From Allomuricauda sp. ARW1Y1 (GTDB taxonomy: Bacteria; Bacteroidota; Bacteroidia; Flavobacteriales; Flavobacteriaceae), in NCBI RefSeq assembly GCF_013407935.1, contig NZ_JACBZU010000004.1:62001-126000 (forward strand): 64,000 nucleotides of DNA, in the 5' to 3' direction. Below, in pieces: positions 37,783 through 49,514 of the stretch; the first letter of the stretch is position 1; each line of letters begins with the position of its first letter. Below the pieces are notes generated by a model, which worked only from the letters and a program-made list of their open reading frames with translations, was not told where the DNA came from and searched no databases. Made by a program: the position numbers and the translations under genes.

Positions 37783-38179
37783 AAATGATAAGTTTTGGTC
37801 AACTGATCACCATGGCAACAAGTGGTTCTCGTAAGCTGTAAGAAAATTGGGGTTTTCTTAATTATGTTCTTCTATCTGGCCTGTTTCGACACATATCTAC
37901 ACAAACAAGTCACATAATTAACTCATTTGTTTTTTACCTCCTATTTTAATCGATAAAAGGCGATTTCATCATCATTATTTACCTGATCTGCCTGTTTTCC
38001 AAATGGATAAACCCAACACCAATGGCCAACAACAGAAAAACGGCCGAAAAATACTTCTCTTTTTCTTGATGGCTAGTGTATTTCCTGTATTTTTTTCCTT
38101 TTATATCAACAATTCCGAATCATCCCGAAAATGAGCGGGAAACCATATAAATCCATTATTTTTGCCGAAATTTTTGTTG
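37783..38179. other. Divergent intergenic region without a gene
   Basis: These 397 bases precede the 1263 aa protein (left) and prfC (right). They carry a perfect 8-bp inverted repeat TAAGAAAA/TTTTCTTA (37839-37846 with 37853-37860), the 11-mer TTACCTCCTAT at 37934-37944 shared with the other operon leader, and TATTTTTG (38157-38164), a -7 box directly before the prfC ATG. No gene was recognised. Confidence 0.5.
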
Positions 38180-39769
38180 ATGGAATTCGAAAAGGAAATA
38201 GCGAAGCGAAGAACTTTTGGTATTATCTCCCACCCCGATGCCGGTAAAACCACTTTGACCGAAAAGTTGCTTTTATTCGGTGGTGCCATTCAAGAGGCCG
38301 GAGCCGTTAAAAGCAATAAAATCAAAAAATCGGCCACAAGTGACTTCATGGAAATCGAGCGCCAGAGAGGTATTTCGGTCGCAACTTCAGTATTGGCCTT
38401 TATCTACAAAGACAAAAAAATCAATATCCTGGATACCCCTGGACACAAAGATTTTGCAGAGGATACCTTTCGTACCCTCACTGCGGTGGATAGCGTAATC
38501 GTTGTGATTGATGTGGCCAAAGGTGTGGAGGAGCAAACCGAAAAACTGGTCGAGGTTTGCCGGATGCGCAATATTCCCATGATCGTTTTCATCAACAAAT
38601 TGGATCGCGAGGGTAAAGATGCATTCGACCTTTTGGACGAAGTGGAACAAAAGCTTGGACTAACGGTTACGCCTTTGAGTTTTCCCATTGGGATGGGCTA
38701 CGATTTTAAGGGCATCTACAACATCTACGAGAAAAACATCAACCTATTCAGCGGGAACAGCAAAAAGAATATTGAGGAAACCATCGCTTTTGATGACCTC
38801 AACAACCCGGAACTGGAAAAAATCATCGGTACCAAAGCCGCTGAGGAACTTCGTGGCAACTTGGAACTTGTGGAGGGAGTATATCCCGAATTTGACAAAG
38901 AAGCTTATTTGAAGAGTGAACTGCAACCCGTATTTTTTGGTTCTGCACTGAATAATTTTGGGGTAAGGGAACTGTTGGACTGCTTTGTAAATATTGCCCC
39001 CTCTCCGCGTCCCAAAAAAGCTGAGGAACGCTTGGTGCAGGCCAATGAAAAGGATTTTTCAGGCTTTGTATTTAAGATCCATGCCAACATGGACCCTAAA
39101 CACCGGGACCGATTGGCTTTCGTGAAGATTGTATCGGGAACCTTTGAAAGAAACACTCCCTATTTGCATGTCAGACAAGGAAAAAAACTAAAATTCTCGA
39201 GTCCCAATGCCTTTTTTGCCGAGAAAAAAGAAATTGTGGATGTTTCATACCCCGGGGATATTGTTGGACTCCACGATACGGGCAACTTTAAGATCGGGGA
39301 TACCTTGACCAGTGGTGAAGAACTGCATTATAAAGGTATACCAAGCTTTTCGCCAGAACACTTTAGGTACATCAACAATGCCGACCCCATGAAGGCCAAA
39401 CAATTGTACAAAGGTATTGACCAGCTGATGGACGAAGGAGTAGCCCAGTTGTTTACCTTGGAAATGAATGGAAGAAAAGTAATCGGTACCGTTGGGGCCT
39501 TACAGTATGAGGTAATCCAATATCGTTTGGAGCACGAATACGGTGCCAAATGTACCTACGAAAACTTTCCGGTCCACAAAGCCTGTTGGGTAGAGCCCGA
39601 AGATGAGAAAAGTGAAGAGTTCCAAGAATTTAAGCGAGTAAAACAGAAGTTTTTGGCCACCGACAAAAAAGGGCAGTTGGTATTTTTGGCAGATTCTCCG
39701 TTTTCTTTGCAAATGACCCAACAAAAATACCCTTCAGTAAAACTGCACTATACTTCGGAATTCGAATAG
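38180..39769 (+). CDS. prfC: Peptide chain release factor 3
   Basis: The protein of about 529 aa starts at ATG 38180 (MEFEKEIAKRR); a TTG six codons upstream is not needed. It is a translational GTPase with G1 SHPDAGKTTL, G3 DTPGHKDF, G4 NKLD, domain II and the RF3-specific C-terminal domain. RF3 removes RF1/RF2 from the ribosome after peptide release. A -7 box (38157-38164) lies 16 bases upstream, so the mRNA leader should be only a few bases. It diverges from the adhesin operon. Confidence 0.96.
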   Translation: MEFEKEIAKRRTFGIISHPDAGKTTLTEKLLLFGGAIQEAGAVKSNKIKKSATSDFMEIERQRGISVATSVLAFIYKDKKINILDTPGHKDFAEDTFRTLTAVDSVIVVIDVAKGVEEQTEKLVEVCRMRNIPMIVFINKLDREGKDAFDLLDEVEQKLGLTVTPLSFPIGMGYDFKGIYNIYEKNINLFSGNSKKNIEETIAFDDLNNPELEKIIGTKAAEELRGNLELVEGVYPEFDKEAYLKSELQPVFFGSALNNFGVRELLDCFVNIAPSPRPKKAEERLVQANEKDFSGFVFKIHANMDPKHRDRLAFVKIVSGTFERNTPYLHVRQGKKLKFSSPNAFFAEKKEIVDVSYPGDIVGLHDTGNFKIGDTLTSGEELHYKGIPSFSPEHFRYINNADPMKAKQLYKGIDQLMDEGVAQLFTLEMNGRKVIGTVGALQYEVIQYRLEHEYGAKCTYENFPVHKACWVEPEDEKSEEFQEFKRVKQKFLATDKKGQLVFLADSPFSLQMTQQKYPSVKLHYTSEFE

Positions 39770-39876
39770 TCTTCCCAAGGTTGACACACCAGTAGACCAC
39801 TGTAGGCGAATTGGTTGCACTCACCATGTAAGTTTTTTTCGTACCTTGATTTGAGTAACCAATAAATAATCAAATT

Positions 39877-40308
39877 ATGAATACATCGGTAAAACCGCCT
39901 GTTTGGTTTTGGGTGGTAAGTGTTATTGCACTCTTATGGAATTTACTGGGAGTGATGAACTACCTTAATCAGGCTTTTAATCAAGTTGCCCTAATGGAAG
40001 CCATGGACCAAGCGCAACGTGAGGTATTTGAAGGAACTCCTGCATGGGCCACTGCCGCCTTTGCCATTGCGGTCTTTTCAGGAACCTTGGCATCCATCGG
40101 TCTTTTAGTACGAAAAAAATGGGCGCGTCCGCTTTTTATCGTCTCCTTGGTAGCCGTTGTGATACAATTTGCACATTGGCTATTTATTTCCAATGCCGTG
40201 GAAGCGTTTGGGCCGTCTACCTATGGCATGCCAATAGTGGTCGTCCTTATAGGCATCTACTTGATTTTCTTTGCTAAAAAGGGAATTGAGAAGGGCTGGT
40301 TAAAATAA
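39877..40308 (+). CDS. Small four-helix membrane protein of unknown function
   Basis: The 143 aa protein has four predicted membrane helices (about residues 8-28, 58-78, 88-108 and 115-135) and a short soluble loop after the first helix with MDQAQREVFEGTPAW. Similar small proteins are common in flavobacteria, but I know no function. It is separated from prfC by 107 bases. Its stop codon touches the outer arm of a palindromic element. Confidence 0.75.
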   Translation: MNTSVKPPVWFWVVSVIALLWNLLGVMNYLNQAFNQVALMEAMDQAQREVFEGTPAWATAAFAIAVFSGTLASIGLLVRKKWARPLFIVSLVAVVIQFAHWLFISNAVEAFGPSTYGMPIVVVLIGIYLIFFAKKGIEKGWLK

Positions 40309-40440
40309 AAAAAGGTTGTCTAAAAGCTGGTTAACTGTCAGTTCGAGCGTAGTCGAGAACGTAAAGTTTTTTGTCAATCAATAGGTTTCGACTGCGCTCA
40401 ACCTGACAACTCAAATTTCATCTTTTTTAGATGACCTTTT
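40307..40440. repeat. Nested palindromic repeat (REP/MITE-like) between convergent genes
   Basis: Outer arms (40307-40325 and 40422-40440) are inverted, with AAAAGGTTGTCTAAAA opposite TTTTTAGATGACCTTTT and two mismatches. Inner arms (40336-40360 and 40384-40408) match TGTCAGTTCGAGCG-type sequence opposite its inverted form ending CGCTCAACCTGACA. The element of about 130 bases fills the whole gap between two convergent genes, so it can fold into a long hairpin and could stop both transcripts. A related fragment is at 52050-52084. Confidence 0.75.
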
Positions 40441-40752
40441 CTATGCTTCACCAGTAGGTCCAAAATTTAATGGAATGGCGGGCTGTTCGTAATCTTGTAT
40501 GGTGCCGTGTGTCTTTTCAAAACGGCTCACATTATCGTTGAGTGCCTTGAGCAGCTTTTTGGCATGCTGGGGCGTCAAAATAATCCTGCTCTTTACCTTC
40601 GCCTTGGGAGCGCCGGGCATCAAGCTGATAAAATCCACTACGAACTCCGATACGGAATGGTTGATGATGGCCAGATTGGAATAGGTCCCCTCTGCCGTTT
40701 TCTCATCCAACTCTATATTGATTTGCTTTTGGTTTTTCTTGTCTTCCGCCAT
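40441..40752 (-). CDS. DUF3467 domain protein
   Basis: The 103 aa protein matches the DUF3467 family, from memory. The conserved pattern is GTYSNLAIINHSVSEFVVDFISLMPGAPKAKVKSRIILTPQHAKKLLKAL. In Bacteroidota it is found downstream of rpoC, as here. Its molecular role is not known. A terminator-like hairpin (40766-40793) lies between rpoC and this gene, so its expression is probably reduced or independent. The palindromic element abuts its stop codon. Confidence 0.85.
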   Translation of the reverse strand: MAEDKKNQKQINIELDEKTAEGTYSNLAIINHSVSEFVVDFISLMPGAPKAKVKSRIILTPQHAKKLLKALNDNVSRFEKTHGTIQDYEQPAIPLNFGPTGEA

Positions 40753-40765
40753 AATGTCTTAAAAG

Positions 40766-40793
40766 AAAAACCCCGGCCTTTCGGCCAGGGTTT
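40766..40793 (-). terminator. Terminator downstream of rpoC
   Basis: The stem GGCC/GGCC with flanking CCC/GGG and AAA/TTT pairs (40768-40778 with 40783-40793, tetraloop, one mismatch) is followed on the minus strand by a U-rich tract. It should end most rpoBC transcripts. Confidence 0.75.
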
Positions 40794-40801
40794 GTTGTTA
40801 T

Positions 40802-43800
40802 TTAGAATTTGAATTCCTCTTTTCGGGCCATGATTTCATCGTACTCCTCTTTGGAACCTACAATGATGCTATCATAATCCCTCATACCGGTACCGGCAGG
40901 AATCTTATGTCCTACTATCACATTCTCCTTCAATCCTTCCAAACCATCCACTTTACCGCTTACAGCAGCTTCGTTCAATACTTTAGTGGTTTCCTGGAAC
41001 GATGCGGCAGAGATGAATGACTTAGTCTGCAACGACGCTCTTGTGATACCTTGCAAGATTGGTGTTGCAGTAGCTGCAACCACATCTCTTGCCGTTACCA
41101 AGGTCTTGTCCTCTCTTCTTAGAATCGAGTTCTCGTCCCTTAGTTCACGTACGGTCAAGATCTGTCCTGGTTTCAATCGTTCCGAATCACCGGCATCTTC
41201 GACAACTTTCTTACCGAAAATCTCATCGTTCTCGTTGATAAAGTCGTCTTTGTGCACCAATTGATTCTCCAAGAAAATAGTATCTCCTGGATCTTCGATT
41301 TTCACCTTTCTCATCATTTGTCTTACAACAACCTCAAAGTGCTTATCGTTGATTTTCACACCTTGTAAACGGTATACTTCCTGTACTTCGTTCACCAAGT
41401 ATTGTTGTACCGCAGATGGTCCTTTAATGGCCAAGATATCTTCTGGTGTAATGGAACCATCGGACAATGGCATACCTGCACGTACGTAGTCATTCTCCTG
41501 AACCAAAATTTGGTTGGACAATTTCACCAAGTACTTTTTGATATCGCCTGTCTTGGACTCGATAATGATTTCACGGTTACCTCGCTTGATCTTACCGAAG
41601 GATACCACACCATCAATTTCGGAAACAACGGCTGGGTTGGATGGGTTACGGGCTTCGAAAAGCTCGGTTACCCTTGGAAGACCACCGGTAATATCCCCTG
41701 CCTTGGCAGATTTACGTGGGATTTTCACCAAGATCTTACCTTCCTTCACCTTTTCACCGTCATCGATCATCAAGTGGGAACCTACTGGTAGGTTGTAGGA
41801 TCGCAATGTTTCACCTTTACCATCTTTGATCAACAAGGTTGGGATCAACTTCTTGTTTCTGGTCTCGGAAATTACCTTTTCTTGGAAACCGGTTTGTTCA
41901 TCGATTTCAACTTGGTAAGTAACTCCTTGCTCGATATTCTCGTAAGCGATTTCACCAGAGAACTCGGAAACGATGACACCGTTATAAGGATCCCATTCAC
42001 AAATCACAGTTCCTTTGGTTATCTTCTCACCATTCTTGATGTACAATTGAGAACCGTAAGGAATGTTATTGGTACTTAGGGTAATTCCAGTTTTTGGATC
42101 TACGATCTTCACTTCCGAAGTTCGGGAAATCACGATGTTGGTTTTGCTTCCATCGCTACCCTGACCTTCAACAACACGCAAGTCCTCGATTTCGGCGATA
42201 CCGTCGAATTTGGATTCCAACTTGTTGTCCTCAGAAATGTTACCTGCAATACCACCCACGTGGAAGGTACGCAAGGTCAACTGTGTACCAGGCTCTCCAA
42301 TGGATTGCGCAGCAACCACACCAACGGCCTCACCTCTTTGTACCATTTTGTTGGTCGCAAGGTTTCTACCGTAACACTTGGCACAGATACCTTGAGCTGC
42401 CTCACAGGTCAACGGTGAGCGTACTTCTATCTTTTCAATTGGAGCTGCCTCGACCCTTTTCACATCGACCTCATTGATTTCTTGGCCTGCTCTTAGGATC
42501 AATTCTTCGGTCAATGGGTTGTACACATCGTGCAACGATACCCTACCCAAGATTCTTTCACCCAAGGTTTCAACAATCTCCTCATTTTTCTTCAAGGGTT
42601 CTACCTCGATACCTCTCAAGGTTCCACAATCCTCGCTATTCACGATTACGTCTTGTGAAACGTCCACCAAACGTCTGGTCAAGTAACCCGCATCCGCCGT
42701 TTTCAAAGCGGTATCCGCAAGACCTTTACGCGCACCGTGGGTAGAGATAAAGTATTCCAAAATCGACAATCCTTCCTTAAAGTTGGAAAGAATCGGGTTT
42801 TCGATAATTTCACCACCACCTGCAGTAGATTTTTTCGGTTTGGCCATCAATCCACGCATACCGGTCAACTGGCGAATCTGCTCTTTGGAACCCCTCGCAC
42901 CGGAATCCAACATCATATACACAGAGTTGAATCCTTGCTTGTCTTCACGAATTCGCTTCATGGCCAATTCGGTCAACATAGCATTGGTGGATGTCCAAAC
43001 GTCGATTACCTGGTTGTAACGTTCGTTATTGGTGATAAGACCCATGTTATAGTTCATCATAATGCCATCGACTTGCTCGTTGGCATCGGCGATCATCTCC
43101 TGCTTTTCGGCTGGAATGATGATATCTCCCAAACTAAAGGATAGACCACCTTTAAAGGCGAAATCGTATCCCATGGCCTTGATTTTATCCAAGAATTCGG
43201 CAGTGGTAGGTACATCGGTCACCGCAAGAATGTCCCCAATAATGTTCCTTAGGGCTTTCTTGTTCAACACTTGGTTGATGAATCCTGCTTGTTCTGGCAC
43301 TACGGTGTTGAACAATACACGACCCACAGTGGTCTCGATGATTTTGTAAACCAACTCACCTTCTTCGTTAAAGTCCTTGGCCCTTACCTTAATACCGGCA
43401 TTAAGCGATACTTTTTTCTCATTGAAGGCAATTTCCACTTCCTCGGAAGAATAGAAGGTCAAGCCTTCACCTGCAACAGGCTCCTCTTCGGTGGACTTTT
43501 TCTCTTTGGTCATATAGTACAATCCCAAAACCATATCTTGGGATGGTACGGTAATCGGAGAACCGTTGGCAGGGTTAAGGATGTTCTGCGAAGCCAACAT
43601 CAATAGTTGTGCTTCCAAAATGGCCTCTGGCCCCAATGGCAAGTGAACTGCCATCTGGTCCCCATCAAAATCCGCGTTGAATGCGGTACACGCCAAGGGA
43701 TGCAAACGAATCGCCTTACCTTCAATAAGTTTAGGCTGGAACGCTTGGATACCCAATCGGTGCAATGTGGGGGCACGGTTCAATAGTACCGGGTGTCCTT

Positions 43801-45100
43801 TTAGGACGTTTTCAAGAATGTCCCATACCACGGGCTCTTTCTTGTCGATAATCTTTTTGGCAGATTTAACGGTCTTTACAATACCACGCTCGATCAACTT
43901 ACGGATGATGAACGGTTTGTAAAGTTCGGCTGCCATATCTTTTGGAAGACCACATTCGTACAATTTCAATTCCGGTCCAACGACGATTACGGAACGGGCG
44001 GAGTAATCCACACGTTTACCCAACAAGTTTTGACGGAAACGACCTTGCTTACCTTTCAAAGAATCGGAAAGGGATTTTAACGGTCTGTTCGATTCTGTTT
44101 TTACCGCAGATGCTTTTCTGGTGTTATCGAAAAGGGAATCCACCGCTTCTTGAAGCATACGTTTTTCATTCCTCAAGATCACTTCTGGTGCCTTGATTTC
44201 CATCAAACGCTTCAAACGGTTGTTACGGATGATTACCCTTCTATACAAATCGTTCAAATCGGATGTGGCAAAACGACCTCCATCCAACGGCACCAACGGA
44301 CGCAATTCTGGTGGAATCACAGGAATCACTTTCATGATCATCCACTCTGGGTTATTCTCCCTGTTTCCTTGTGACTCACGCAAAGCCTCTACCACTTGAA
44401 GACGCTTCAAGGCCTCAGTCTTACGCTGCTTTGATGTTTCTGTGTTTGCCTTGTGACGAAGTTCGTAGGACAATTGTTCCAAATCGATTCTGGACAATAG
44501 GTCGATCAAACATTCGGCACCCATTTTGGCGATGAACTTATTGGGGTCGGTATCCTCCAAGTATTGGTTCTCGGTAGGAAGCGTTTCCAAAATGTTCAAA
44601 TACTCCTCTTCGGTCAAGAAATCCATTTTGTGGATTTCGTCACCTTCGGGACCTTTGGCAATACCTGGCTGGATGACCACATACCTTTCGTAGTAAATGA
44701 TCATATCCAACTTTTTGGATGGCAATCCCAAAAGGTACCCTATTTTGTTGGGCAGCGAACGGAAGTACCAGATGTGCGCTACGGGAACCACAAGGTTAAT
44801 GTGGCCCACACGGTCCCTACGTACCTTTTTCTCCGTCACTTCAACACCACAACGGTCACAAACGATACCACGATAACGGATTCTCTTGTACTTACCGCAA
44901 GCACACTCATAATCCTTTACAGGACCAAAGATACGCTCGCAGAACAATCCATCACGCTCTGGTTTGTGCGTTCTGTAGTTAATGGTTTCGGGTTTCAACA
45001 CTTCCCCACGGGACTCGGCCAAAATTGACTCTGGAGAGGCCAATCCTATGGAAATTTTGTTGAACCTTTTTTGTGCGTTATTATCTTTTATTCTAGCCAT
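40802..45100 (-). CDS. rpoC: DNA-directed RNA polymerase subunit beta'
   Basis: The 1432 aa catalytic subunit is complete. The N-terminal zinc-binding motif [22 protein letters not shown] is at about residues 66-87. The Mg2+ motif [12 protein letters not shown] is at about 468. The bridge helix/trigger loop region [20 protein letters not shown] and the second zinc cluster (CGTLRGI ... [13 protein letters not shown]) follow. The length is usual for Bacteroidota, which carry lineage-specific insertions. It follows rpoB after 40 bases and is transcribed in the same operon. Confidence 0.98.
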   Translation of the reverse strand: MARIKDNNAQKRFNKISIGLASPESILAESRGEVLKPETINYRTHKPERDGLFCERIFGPVKDYECACGKYKRIRYRGIVCDRCGVEVTEKKVRRDRVGHINLVVPVAHIWYFRSLPNKIGYLLGLPSKKLDMIIYYERYVVIQPGIAKGPEGDEIHKMDFLTEEEYLNILETLPTENQYLEDTDPNKFIAKMGAECLIDLLSRIDLEQLSYELRHKANTETSKQRKTEALKRLQVVEALRESQGNRENNPEWMIMKVIPVIPPELRPLVPLDGGRFATSDLNDLYRRVIIRNNRLKRLMEIKAPEVILRNEKRMLQEAVDSLFDNTRKASAVKTESNRPLKSLSDSLKGKQGRFRQNLLGKRVDYSARSVIVVGPELKLYECGLPKDMAAELYKPFIIRKLIERGIVKTVKSAKKIIDKKEPVVWDILENVLKGHPVLLNRAPTLHRLGIQAFQPKLIEGKAIRLHPLACTAFNADFDGDQMAVHLPLGPEAILEAQLLMLASQNILNPANGSPITVPSQDMVLGLYYMTKEKKSTEEEPVAGEGLTFYSSEEVEIAFNEKKVSLNAGIKVRAKDFNEEGELVYKIIETTVGRVLFNTVVPEQAGFINQVLNKKALRNIIGDILAVTDVPTTAEFLDKIKAMGYDFAFKGGLSFSLGDIIIPAEKQEMIADANEQVDGIMMNYNMGLITNNERYNQVIDVWTSTNAMLTELAMKRIREDKQGFNSVYMMLDSGARGSKEQIRQLTGMRGLMAKPKKSTAGGGEIIENPILSNFKEGLSILEYFISTHGARKGLADTALKTADAGYLTRRLVDVSQDVIVNSEDCGTLRGIEVEPLKKNEEIVETLGERILGRVSLHDVYNPLTEELILRAGQEINEVDVKRVEAAPIEKIEVRSPLTCEAAQGICAKCYGRNLATNKMVQRGEAVGVVAAQSIGEPGTQLTLRTFHVGGIAGNISEDNKLESKFDGIAEIEDLRVVEGQGSDGSKTNIVISRTSEVKIVDPKTGITLSTNNIPYGSQLYIKNGEKITKGTVICEWDPYNGVIVSEFSGEIAYENIEQGVTYQVEIDEQTGFQEKVISETRNKKLIPTLLIKDGKGETLRSYNLPVGSHLMIDDGEKVKEGKILVKIPRKSAKAGDITGGLPRVTELFEARNPSNPAVVSEIDGVVSFGKIKRGNREIIIESKTGDIKKYLVKLSNQILVQENDYVRAGMPLSDGSITPEDILAIKGPSAVQQYLVNEVQEVYRLQGVKINDKHFEVVVRQMMRKVKIEDPGDTIFLENQLVHKDDFINENDEIFGKKVVEDAGDSERLKPGQILTVRELRDENSILRREDKTLVTARDVVAATATPILQGITRASLQTKSFISAASFQETTKVLNEAAVSGKVDGLEGLKENVIVGHKIPAGTGMRDYDSIIVGSKEEYDEIMARKEEFKF

Positions 45101-45140
45101 AACAATATGGTGATGATATAATTAATGTAATGATAGTATT

Positions 45141-48100
45141 CTACTCTTCCAAACGGATATCCAAGCCCAAACCTTTAAGTTCGTGCATCAATACGTTGAA
45201 AGATTCTGGCAACCCAGGTTCTGGCATGGTCTCGCCCTTTACGATGGTTTCGTAGGTCTTGGCCCTTCCGATCACATCATCCGACTTAACGGTCAATATC
45301 TCCCTAAGGGTAGATGATGCGCCGTAGGCTTCCAATGCCCAAACTTCCATCTCTCCAAAACGCTGACCACCGAACTGTGCCTTACCACCCAATGGTTGCT
45401 GTGTGATCAAGGAGTATGGTCCAATCGATCTTGCGTGCATCTTATCGTCCACCATGTGGCCCAATTTCAGCATGTAGATCACACCTACGGTTGCACGTTG
45501 GTCGAAACGCTGACCTGTTCCACCGTCATACAGATAGGTATGTCCAAATCTTGGAACACCGGCTTCATCGGTAAGCTTGTTAATCTCGTCCAAGGAAGCA
45601 CCGTCGAAAATTGGTGTCGCATATTTCTGACCCAACTTCAATCCGGCCCAACCCAATACGGTTTCGTAGATCTGACCGATGTTCATCCTTGAAGGTACAC
45701 CAAGTGGGTTCAATACAATGTCCACTGGGGTTCCATCTTCCAAGAACGGCATATCCTCTTGACGTACGATTCGGGCAACGATACCTTTGTTACCGTGACG
45801 ACCCGCCATTTTATCACCTACTTTTAGCTTACGCTTTTTGGCGATGTACACTTTGGCCAACTTCATGATACCTGCAGGAAGCTCATCCCCAACGGAGATG
45901 GTAAATTTGTCCCTTCTCAGGTTACCTTGAATATCGTTCAATTTGATTTTGTAGTTGTGCAACAGATCGGCAACCAATGCATTGGTTTTGTCGTCCGTTG
46001 TCCAGCTACCTCCTACCAAGTGAGCGAAATCATCTACGGCGTTCAACATCTTAATGGTGTATTTCTTTCCTTTTGGAAGTACTTCTTCACCCAAATCGTT
46101 GATGACACCTTGTGATGTTTTTCCGCTGATCAATCCGAACAACTTCTCGATCAATACATCTTTCAGTTGTTGGAATTTCACTTCGTAGTCCATCTCCAAT
46201 CTTGCGATGGCTTCTTTGTCTTCAGAACGCTTTCTCTTGTCCTTAATGGAACGTGAGAACAATTTCTTGTCGATTACCACACCTCTCAAGGATGGAGAAG
46301 CTTTCAATGAAGCGTCTTTTACGTCACCTGCCTTGTCACCAAAGATGGCACGCAATAGTTTTTCTTCCGGTGTTGGATCGGACTCCCCTTTTGGAGTAAT
46401 CTTACCGATCAGAATATCACCAGGCTTCACTTCGGCACCGATACGGATCATACCGTACTCGTCCAAATCCTTGGTAGCCTCTTCGGAAACGTTTGGAATA
46501 TCGTTGGTCAACTCCTCCGCACCCAATTTGGTATCCCTTACTTCCAAGGAATACTCATCGATATGGATGGAGGTAAAGATATCCTCACGTACCACTTTTT
46601 CGGAAATCACGATTGCATCCTCAAAGTTGTATCCTTTCCAAGGCATAAAGGCAACCTTCATGTTTCTACCCAAGGCCAATTCACCTTTTTCGGTAGCGTA
46701 ACCTTCGCAAAGCACCTGACCTTTTTTCACCTTGTCGCCTTTCTTCACAATAGGCTTCAAGTTGATACTGGTCCCTTGGTTTGTTTTTCTAAACTTCACC
46801 AATTGGTAGGTCTTCGAGTCTTCGTCGAAACTTACCAAGCGCTCTTCGTCGGTCCTATCATATTTTATGGTAATCTTCTGTGAATCCACATATTCCACGA
46901 CCCCGTCTCCTTCGGCATTGATCAACACCCTGGAATCGGTAGCTACCTGTCTTTCCAGGCCTGTACCTACGATTGGTGATTCTGGTCTCAACAATGGTAC
47001 GGCTTGGCGCATCATGTTCGATCCCATCAAGGCACGGTTCGCATCATCGTGCTCCAAGAAAGGAATCAAGGAAGCTGAGATAGATGCAATCTGGTTCGGG
47101 GCAACGTCGGTATATTTTACCTCTGTTGGGTCCACCACTGGGAAATCCCCTTCTTCACGGGCGATTACTTTTTCTCTTTCAATGGTACCATCATCTCCTA
47201 ATGGAATGTTGGCTTGGGCAATCTTCATTCCCTCTTCCTCCTCTGCACTTAGATAGATGTGGTTTTTGGTATCCACTTTTCCATCTTCCACTTTTCGGTA
47301 AGGGGTTTCCAAGAAGCCCATATTGTTCACCTTAGCAAATACGGACAGGGAAGAGATCAAACCAATGTTCGGTCCTTCAGGTGTCTCGATCGGACATAAT
47401 CTTCCGTAGTGTGTGTAGTGAACGTCACGCACCTCGAAACCGGCTCTTTCTCGGGAAAGACCTCCCGGCCCTAGTGCGGACAATCTTCTTTTGTGTGTAA
47501 TCTCGGCCAACGGGTTGGTCTGGTCCATGAACTGGGACAACTGGTTGGTACCGAAAAAAGAATTGATCACAGATGACAAGGTCTTCGCGTTGATCAAATC
47601 AATCGGGGTAAACACTTCGTTGTCACGTACGTTCATACGCTCACGGATGGTACGCGCCATACGCGCCAAACCTACACCGAACTGCTGGGACAATTGTTCC
47701 CCAACGGTTCTTACACGACGGTTGGACAAGTGATCGATATCATCAATCTCCGCTTTGGAGTTGATCAACTCGATCAAATATTTGATGATGGTGATGATAT
47801 CTTCCTTGGTCAACACTTGTTTGTCCATTCCAATATCCAATCCCAACTTCTTGTTCATTCGGTAACGACCTACTTCACCAAGATTGTAACGTTGGTCGGA
47901 GAAGAACAATTTGTCGATAATGCCACGAGCGGTCTCTTCATCTGGTGGCTCGGCATTACGCAATTGTCGGTAAATGTGCTCTACCGCTTCCTTTTCGGAG
48001 TTGGTAGGATCCTTTTGCAAGGTGTTGTGGATAATGGCATAGTCGGATTGCGCATTGTTCTCCTTGTGAAGCAAAATGGTCTTCACATCGGCATCAATGA

Positions 48101-48950
48101 TCTCATCGATATGCTCTTTTTCCAAAATGGTATCACGATCCAATACAATTTCGTTTCTTTCGATGGAAACCACTTCTCCTGTATCCTCGTCCACGAAATC
48201 CTCATGCCAAGTGTTCAACACCCTAGCGGCCAATTTACGGCCCAATACTTTTTTGAGCCCGCTCTTGGAAACTTTTACTTCCTCCGAAAGGTCGAAGATT
48301 TCCAAAATGTCCTTGTCCCTTTCAAAACCGATGGCTCGGAACAATGTGGTTACGGGCAACTTTTTCTTCCTATCGATGTAGGCGTACATCACCGAGTTGA
48401 TATCGGTGGCAAATTCGATCCAAGATCCTTTGAACGGGATTACCCTGGCCGAATACAATTTTGTTCCATTTGCGTGGAAAGATTGTCCAAAGAAAACCCC
48501 TGGAGATCTGTGCAACTGGGATACTACAACACGTTCCGCACCGTTGATCACAAAGGTTCCACTTGGAGTCATGTAAGGGATGGTACCCAAGTACACATCC
48601 TGTACGATGGTCTCGAAATCTTCGTGCTCCGGATCGGTACAGTACAATTTTAGACGCGCCTTGAGGGGAACGCTGTAGGTGAGTCCACGCTCGATACATT
48701 CTTGGATGGAGTATCTTGGCGGATCAATGAAGTAATCCAAAAACTCAAGTACGAACTGGTTTCTGGTATCGGTGATTGGAAAATTCTCCATGAAGGTGTT
48801 GTAGAGACCTTCGTTTCCTCTTTCGTCAGATTTAGTTTCAAGCTGGAAAAAGTCTTGGAACGATTTTATCTGAATGTCCAAGAAATCCGGGTATTCCGGT
48901 ATGTTCTTAGCGGATGCGAAATTAACTCTTTCAATAGTGTTTGTGAACAT
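45141..48950 (-). CDS. rpoB: DNA-directed RNA polymerase subunit beta
   Basis: The 1269 aa subunit is complete. The rifampicin-contact region reads [30 protein letters not shown], with no known resistance substitution apparent. Other landmarks are [26 protein letters not shown] and the C-terminal [29 protein letters not shown] segment. It lies between rplL (hairpin at 49021-49057) and rpoC. Confidence 0.98.
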   Translation of the reverse strand: MFTNTIERVNFASAKNIPEYPDFLDIQIKSFQDFFQLETKSDERGNEGLYNTFMENFPITDTRNQFVLEFLDYFIDPPRYSIQECIERGLTYSVPLKARLKLYCTDPEHEDFETIVQDVYLGTIPYMTPSGTFVINGAERVVVSQLHRSPGVFFGQSFHANGTKLYSARVIPFKGSWIEFATDINSVMYAYIDRKKKLPVTTLFRAIGFERDKDILEIFDLSEEVKVSKSGLKKVLGRKLAARVLNTWHEDFVDEDTGEVVSIERNEIVLDRDTILEKEHIDEIIDADVKTILLHKENNAQSDYAIIHNTLQKDPTNSEKEAVEHIYRQLRNAEPPDEETARGIIDKLFFSDQRYNLGEVGRYRMNKKLGLDIGMDKQVLTKEDIITIIKYLIELINSKAEIDDIDHLSNRRVRTVGEQLSQQFGVGLARMARTIRERMNVRDNEVFTPIDLINAKTLSSVINSFFGTNQLSQFMDQTNPLAEITHKRRLSALGPGGLSRERAGFEVRDVHYTHYGRLCPIETPEGPNIGLISSLSVFAKVNNMGFLETPYRKVEDGKVDTKNHIYLSAEEEEGMKIAQANIPLGDDGTIEREKVIAREEGDFPVVDPTEVKYTDVAPNQIASISASLIPFLEHDDANRALMGSNMMRQAVPLLRPESPIVGTGLERQVATDSRVLINAEGDGVVEYVDSQKITIKYDRTDEERLVSFDEDSKTYQLVKFRKTNQGTSINLKPIVKKGDKVKKGQVLCEGYATEKGELALGRNMKVAFMPWKGYNFEDAIVISEKVVREDIFTSIHIDEYSLEVRDTKLGAEELTNDIPNVSEEATKDLDEYGMIRIGAEVKPGDILIGKITPKGESDPTPEEKLLRAIFGDKAGDVKDASLKASPSLRGVVIDKKLFSRSIKDKRKRSEDKEAIARLEMDYEVKFQQLKDVLIEKLFGLISGKTSQGVINDLGEEVLPKGKKYTIKMLNAVDDFAHLVGGSWTTDDKTNALVADLLHNYKIKLNDIQGNLRRDKFTISVGDELPAGIMKLAKVYIAKKRKLKVGDKMAGRHGNKGIVARIVRQEDMPFLEDGTPVDIVLNPLGVPSRMNIGQIYETVLGWAGLKLGQKYATPIFDGASLDEINKLTDEAGVPRFGHTYLYDGGTGQRFDQRATVGVIYMLKLGHMVDDKMHARSIGPYSLITQQPLGGKAQFGGQRFGEMEVWALEAYGASSTLREILTVKSDDVIGRAKTYETIVKGETMPEPGLPESFNVLMHELKGLGLDIRLEE

Positions 48951-49020
48951 CTATGGACAAATTTTGATCGTGAATACTATGTGGGTTCGTGTACGGCTTT
49001 ATACACTCCTTATATAAATA

Positions 49021-49057
49021 GGCTAAGGTCTAACCAAAAAATGGAAAGACCTTAACC
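49021..49057 (-). other. Hairpin between rplL and rpoB
   Basis: An 11-position stem with one mismatch (49021-49031 with 49047-49057) encloses a 15-base loop. No U-run follows on the minus strand. It occupies the place of the attenuator/RNase III site known from rplL-rpoB in other bacteria and may lower rpoBC relative to ribosomal protein expression. Confidence 0.5.
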
Positions 49058-49078
49058 AAGTTCTAATGGGAAAAGCGA

Positions 49079-49459
49079 TTATTTAAGCTCAACTTCTGCT
49101 CCTGCTTCTTCCAATGATTTTTTGATACCTTCAGCTTCGTCTTTGGAAATACCTTCCTTAACAGCTTTTGGTGCGCTGTCTACGATATCCTTAGCTTCTT
49201 TCAAACCAAGACCGGTCAATTCCTTAACCAATTTTACAACTGCCAATTTAGAACCACCAGCAGCGGTAAGGATTACATCGAATTCAGTTTTTTCCTCAGC
49301 AGCTTCTTCACCTCCACCAGCGGCAGCACCACCAGCAACGGCTACTGCAGCAGCAGCAGGCTCGATACCATATTCTTCTTTTAAAATGTCGGCCAACTCA
49401 TTTACTTCTTTTACCGTAAGGTTTACCAACTGTTCTGCAAAATCTTTCAAATCTGCCAT
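49079..49459 (-). CDS. rplL: 50S ribosomal protein L7/L12
   Basis: The 126 aa protein has an N-terminal dimerisation domain, an Ala/Gly-rich hinge ([11 protein letters not shown]; about residues 40-52) and the C-terminal globular domain that binds elongation factors ([35 protein letters not shown]). It forms the ribosomal stalk with L10. It follows rplJ by 55 bases. Confidence 0.97.
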   Translation of the reverse strand: MADLKDFAEQLVNLTVKEVNELADILKEEYGIEPAAAAVAVAGGAAAGGGEEAAEEKTEFDVILTAAGGSKLAVVKLVKELTGLGLKEAKDIVDSAPKAVKEGISKDEAEGIKKSLEEAGAEVELK

Positions 49460-49514
49460 TTTTCTATCGTTTAATAAAAATGTTTAAAAATATACTTAGT
49501 TTATTGTGCGCGAA

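Noticed and set aside
37839..37860. TAAGAAAA/TTTTCTTA palindrome as terminator
   Set aside because: It is AT-only and lies in the leader of an operon, not after a gene; noted only as an inverted repeat.
38162..38179. TTG start of prfC
   Set aside because: The ATG at 38180 has the typical RF3 N-terminus, and the upstream TTG lies within the -7 box.
40802..48950. Plus-strand open frames opposite rpoB and rpoC
   Set aside because: They are shadows of highly conserved genes; codon pattern and lack of starts do not support them.
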